Assembly: GCF_030272615.1 (NCBI RefSeq) | Contig: NC_081415.1 | Coordinates: 597,995,335 to 598,055,334 of the forward strand | DNA length: 60,000 bases | Source: Cryptomeria japonica | Lineage: Eukaryota; Streptophyta; Pinopsida; Cupressales; Cupressaceae | Direction of reading: 5' to 3' | Shown: positions 57,680 through 60,000 of the stretch, in pieces | Layout of the letters: each line of letters begins with the position of its first letter | Numbering within the stretch: the first letter of the stretch is position 1 | Notes under the pieces: model-generated | The model's database searches: none | What the model saw: the letters and a program-made list of their open reading frames with translations, nothing else | What the model was told of the DNA's origin: nothing | Program-made: the position numbers and the translations under genes

Positions 57680-58440
57680 TGTTAGGATTCCCAAAGATAA
57701 TAAGAGGGGGGGGCAGTGAATCAGTATCTAACCGGTTTACATATTTTTTGATCTTATTAAACAAATTGCATTCCAAAATAGTGTACCGGTAAACCAAAAT
57801 TAATGCAGTAAATAAGAACAATAAGCACAACATAGAAAGCACACCATAACACAATATTTCAATGAGGAAACCCAGTGTGGGAAAAACTTTGGTGGGATTT
57901 GTGACCCAAAATATTCACTTCCTGGCTAATAAATGAATATTACTTACAATAGGGGCCTGCATATGCAGGAAGGCCAACTGCCTAAAGCTCACTGCTTAAT
58001 TACAAAAGGAAGTCTCACTGACTTACAAAATGGATTATGCAAATCCAATATAATGTACTGCTTTGGTTCAACATCTGCTATGCTAGGTTCAGTACCGGTT
58101 TAAGCTCATACAATAACCATAAACCTTACTCCAAAGTTTGCCCTTATATTTGCATATTACTTCTACAATAATCTAACCATGTTCACATCTAAATGATCTA
58201 CAAGATCTCATACTTATATATGAGTCCTATTACAATTTGCCTTGTCGGCTTACAAAATGATATTACAATTAAATACAAAATGTAAAAAAAGAAATCTTGT
58301 CAGCTGGGGTGTCGGTAATCATCTTTGTCGCTGCCGGTAAACTATTTGTCGGTGCCGGTGCCATAGGATTGCAAGGTTTCCATCAATGACAATACCTTCA
58401 ATCACCTACAATTTATCATTGGAGTGTGCATTTTCCAACA
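57680..58440 (-). repeat. 5' LTR of element H
   Basis: 761 bp, with terminal TGTT...AACA and a G-run (poly-C in element sense) about 30 bp from the PBS end. Confidence 0.93.
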
Positions 58441-60000
58441 CTTGCATGCATTATGTAATGTTACAAGATGATTTAAAGACCTTAGATGTCCCACCTGCAG
58501 TGACACTTAATAATATGGCTTCTCTAATTGACTACATGGCAACACCTAAAGCTCATATTATGTTCACATAGGATGAGTTACCTCCTTGTGAAGTTCAACA
58601 CCAATATGATCCTCTTATGATTGTTGTTCTTATCAATGGTAATGCTATAAGATGAACCCTTTTGGATAATGACTCTGCCCTTAATGTTTGTAGTGTTAAC
58701 CTATTACACAAGATTAAAGTGGACACCTCTCTTATCAAACCCTATTCTCTTACTATTCATGGCTTCGATAATGTGAATAGTTCTTCGCTAGGTATTATAA
58801 ACTTACCTATTAAGGTAGGACCTGTTACTTTTACCACACCTATTCATGTCATGGTCGATAGTTTGACTTATAATGTGTTGTTAGGGAGACCACTGATTCA
58901 TAATGTGCAAGATCTTCCTTCTACCTTGCATAGGCAAGTTAAGTTCATTTGTAACAACAAAATGTATACTTTGTTTGTTGATACCAATCTTAAAGCTTGT
59001 TTGCAAACATATTCTTCTAAATCTTCCATGACCAATTCTTCAACAACCATTTCCGATGCTTCTTCTAACATCCCTTCTTCCTTAAATACCCCTATTTCTC
59101 CTAGCAATTACAACACTTTTGAAAGGGATTCTACTCAATCTAAATCTTCTCGCAAAGAAACCTTTTCTCCTAAAGAGGTATTGTTAGATGATGATTGGGG
59201 GTCTTTAGATTTTATTGCTACTTTTGTAGGATAATATGAGGTCCCTCCAAGAGATTCTAATATTGAAAAGGAGAAAGATATAGATGAACCTGAAAAGTGA
59301 CCCACTTTGTCTAAACTGTTAAGTAACAACTTTGTGGCTGCTTCAAAATCTACACCTCCATCCATTTCTACTTCAACTGATTATGACATTTAGACATATG
59401 AGACCCCACCTTCCCTCACAAAAACGGATAATCTCTATGTTCCTTGTTTCTATATCTTAGCTAAGAGTGGATATAATGGTAATGGTTTTGGTTCTCAAAA
59501 ACAAGGGATAAAAGTTCCTTTAGAAAACAACACACATGAAAAATCTTTTAGACTTGGATATAATCCCTTGAAACCCACGAAAGCCTCCAACAAACCATCT
59601 ATTAGTGTCAATGTCATTTTCTTTTCTAGGTCCTTTTTATTAAAACATACTGAGTACAATGACTTTGATTCTAGTGTTCTTTCTTTGGATATCTTTTCTA
59701 CCGATGATTCCTTGGCTTAGTTCCTAGGAGCCTATGATAGCCTTCCTCATTATCACAATAATCGTGGATTTCCCTATTATTTGAATGGGGAAGCATATTT
59801 TGGGGAAGATGTTGAATTAATCAAAGATAATGATGGGGTACTTAAGGAGTTCCCTCAACAAATGGATATCCCTCAACAAAGTAACCTTCTTATAAGCGAT
59901 ACTATCAATTTCAAGATGGATCCTTGTAATAAGGAAAAGATCATAAAGATTGGGAGATGCCTAACCAATGAAGAAAATGAATATCCTGAATTACTACATG
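58441..60000 (+). pseudogene. G leader-protease ORF, second fragment, reaching the start of RT
   Basis: Resumes at the residue after the H insertion (CNVTR / C's HGMLQ region). The protease region has LLDNDSALNVCSVNLLHK (C: LVDNGSGLNVCS) and LLGRPLIHNVQDLPSTLH. A G-patch-like segment follows (SGYNGNGFGSQKQGI, about 59465-59510). Then come the MDPCNKEK and IGRCLT motifs that precede RT in C. In-frame stops include 58570, 58651, 59232, 59298 and 59392. At the position of C's TAG 15853, G has no stop. Confidence 0.85.

Larger units (their letters stand above)
51781..58440 (-). mobile_element. Element H: complete Sirevirus-like non-autonomous LTR element, 6.66 kb
   Basis: LTRs at 51781-52555 (3') and 57680-58440 (5'), PBS at 57666-57677 and PPT at 52556. 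Flanks are cttcc (51776-51780) and cttgc (58441-58445), a 4-of-5 duplication, and G's gag-pol leader continues on both sides. The two internal ORFs correspond in order and type to those of I. No RT, RNase H or integrase is present. Confidence 0.9.
51537..60000 (+). mobile_element. Element G: Tat-lineage Ty3/gypsy element, interrupted and partial
   Basis: This is the oldest layer visible. Two pieces, 51537-51780 and 58441-60000, align end to end with the coding region of element C (its 14207-16000) and are separated by element H. The left end abuts the 5' LTR of D, so D inserted into G and the rest of G should lie beyond the left edge of the window. The copy has several stop codons and is non-functional. 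Lineage is inferred from its close similarity to C, which carries the diagnostic second RNase H; G itself is cut off just as RT begins. Confidence 0.8.

Noticed and set aside
1-60000. Host genes, tRNA, rRNA, CRISPR or bacterial operons
   Set aside because: None seen. Every coding segment belongs to a retrotransposon, and the window shows plant repeat features throughout.

Overview
This window looks like one block of nested LTR retrotransposons from a large, repeat-rich plant nuclear genome. The plant assignment rests on lineage features: Tat-lineage Ty3/gypsy elements with a second (archaeal-type) RNase H, Sirevirus-like Ty1/copia elements, and a plant mobile domain (PMD) gene. I suspect a gymnosperm-like giant genome, but the sequence does not prove it. 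I see no host gene, tRNA, rRNA or CRISPR array; nearly every base can be assigned to one of ten elements, named A-J here.

Nesting, oldest to youngest. G (+ strand, Tat pol-type) is the substrate at the right (51537-60000). D (- strand, Ty3/gypsy gag-only type) ends at 51536 against G and runs left to 1454. D was then hit by E (- strand, 1-1453, cut by the window edge), I (+, 1753-9512), A (+, 11244-39708), J (solo LTR, 41693-42953) and F (- strand Ty1/copia, 43307-50652). A was hit in its 5' LTR by C (+, 11791-24543) and in its gag/protease ORF by B (+, 28527-36358). H (-, 51781-58440) sits in G. Target-site duplications (TSDs) are perfect for I (TAAAA), C (TCTAC), B (CTTGG), F (CCTAG) and J (CACTC), and 4 of 5 for A and H. 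In each case the interrupted gene or LTR resumes on the far side.

Two apparent partnerships. (1) A, B and D carry a capsid-type gag plus a protease-like fold but no reverse transcriptase or integrase. C has no recognisable capsid or zinc knuckle but carries protease, G-patch, RT, two RNase H domains and integrase; the visible part of G matches it. A, B, C and D share LTR ends, primer-binding-site (PBS) core and a repeated foldback module; A, B and C also share the polypurine tract (PPT). This looks like a split gag/pol system. (2) E, H and I carry Sirevirus-like signals (initiator-Met PBS, poly-C near the LTR end, and in H and I repeated PPT-like G-runs) but no pol. They encode a coiled-coil, multi-CCHC first ORF, and H and I also a conserved second ORF of about 1100 codons and unknown function. 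F is the pol-bearing Sirevirus-like element that could supply enzymes.

C also carries an antisense, intron-containing PMD gene in its 3' region. Most ORFs are broken by nonsense codons that fit C-to-T or G-to-A decay. B is the freshest: one stop in about 1137 codons and LTRs about 98% alike by eye.
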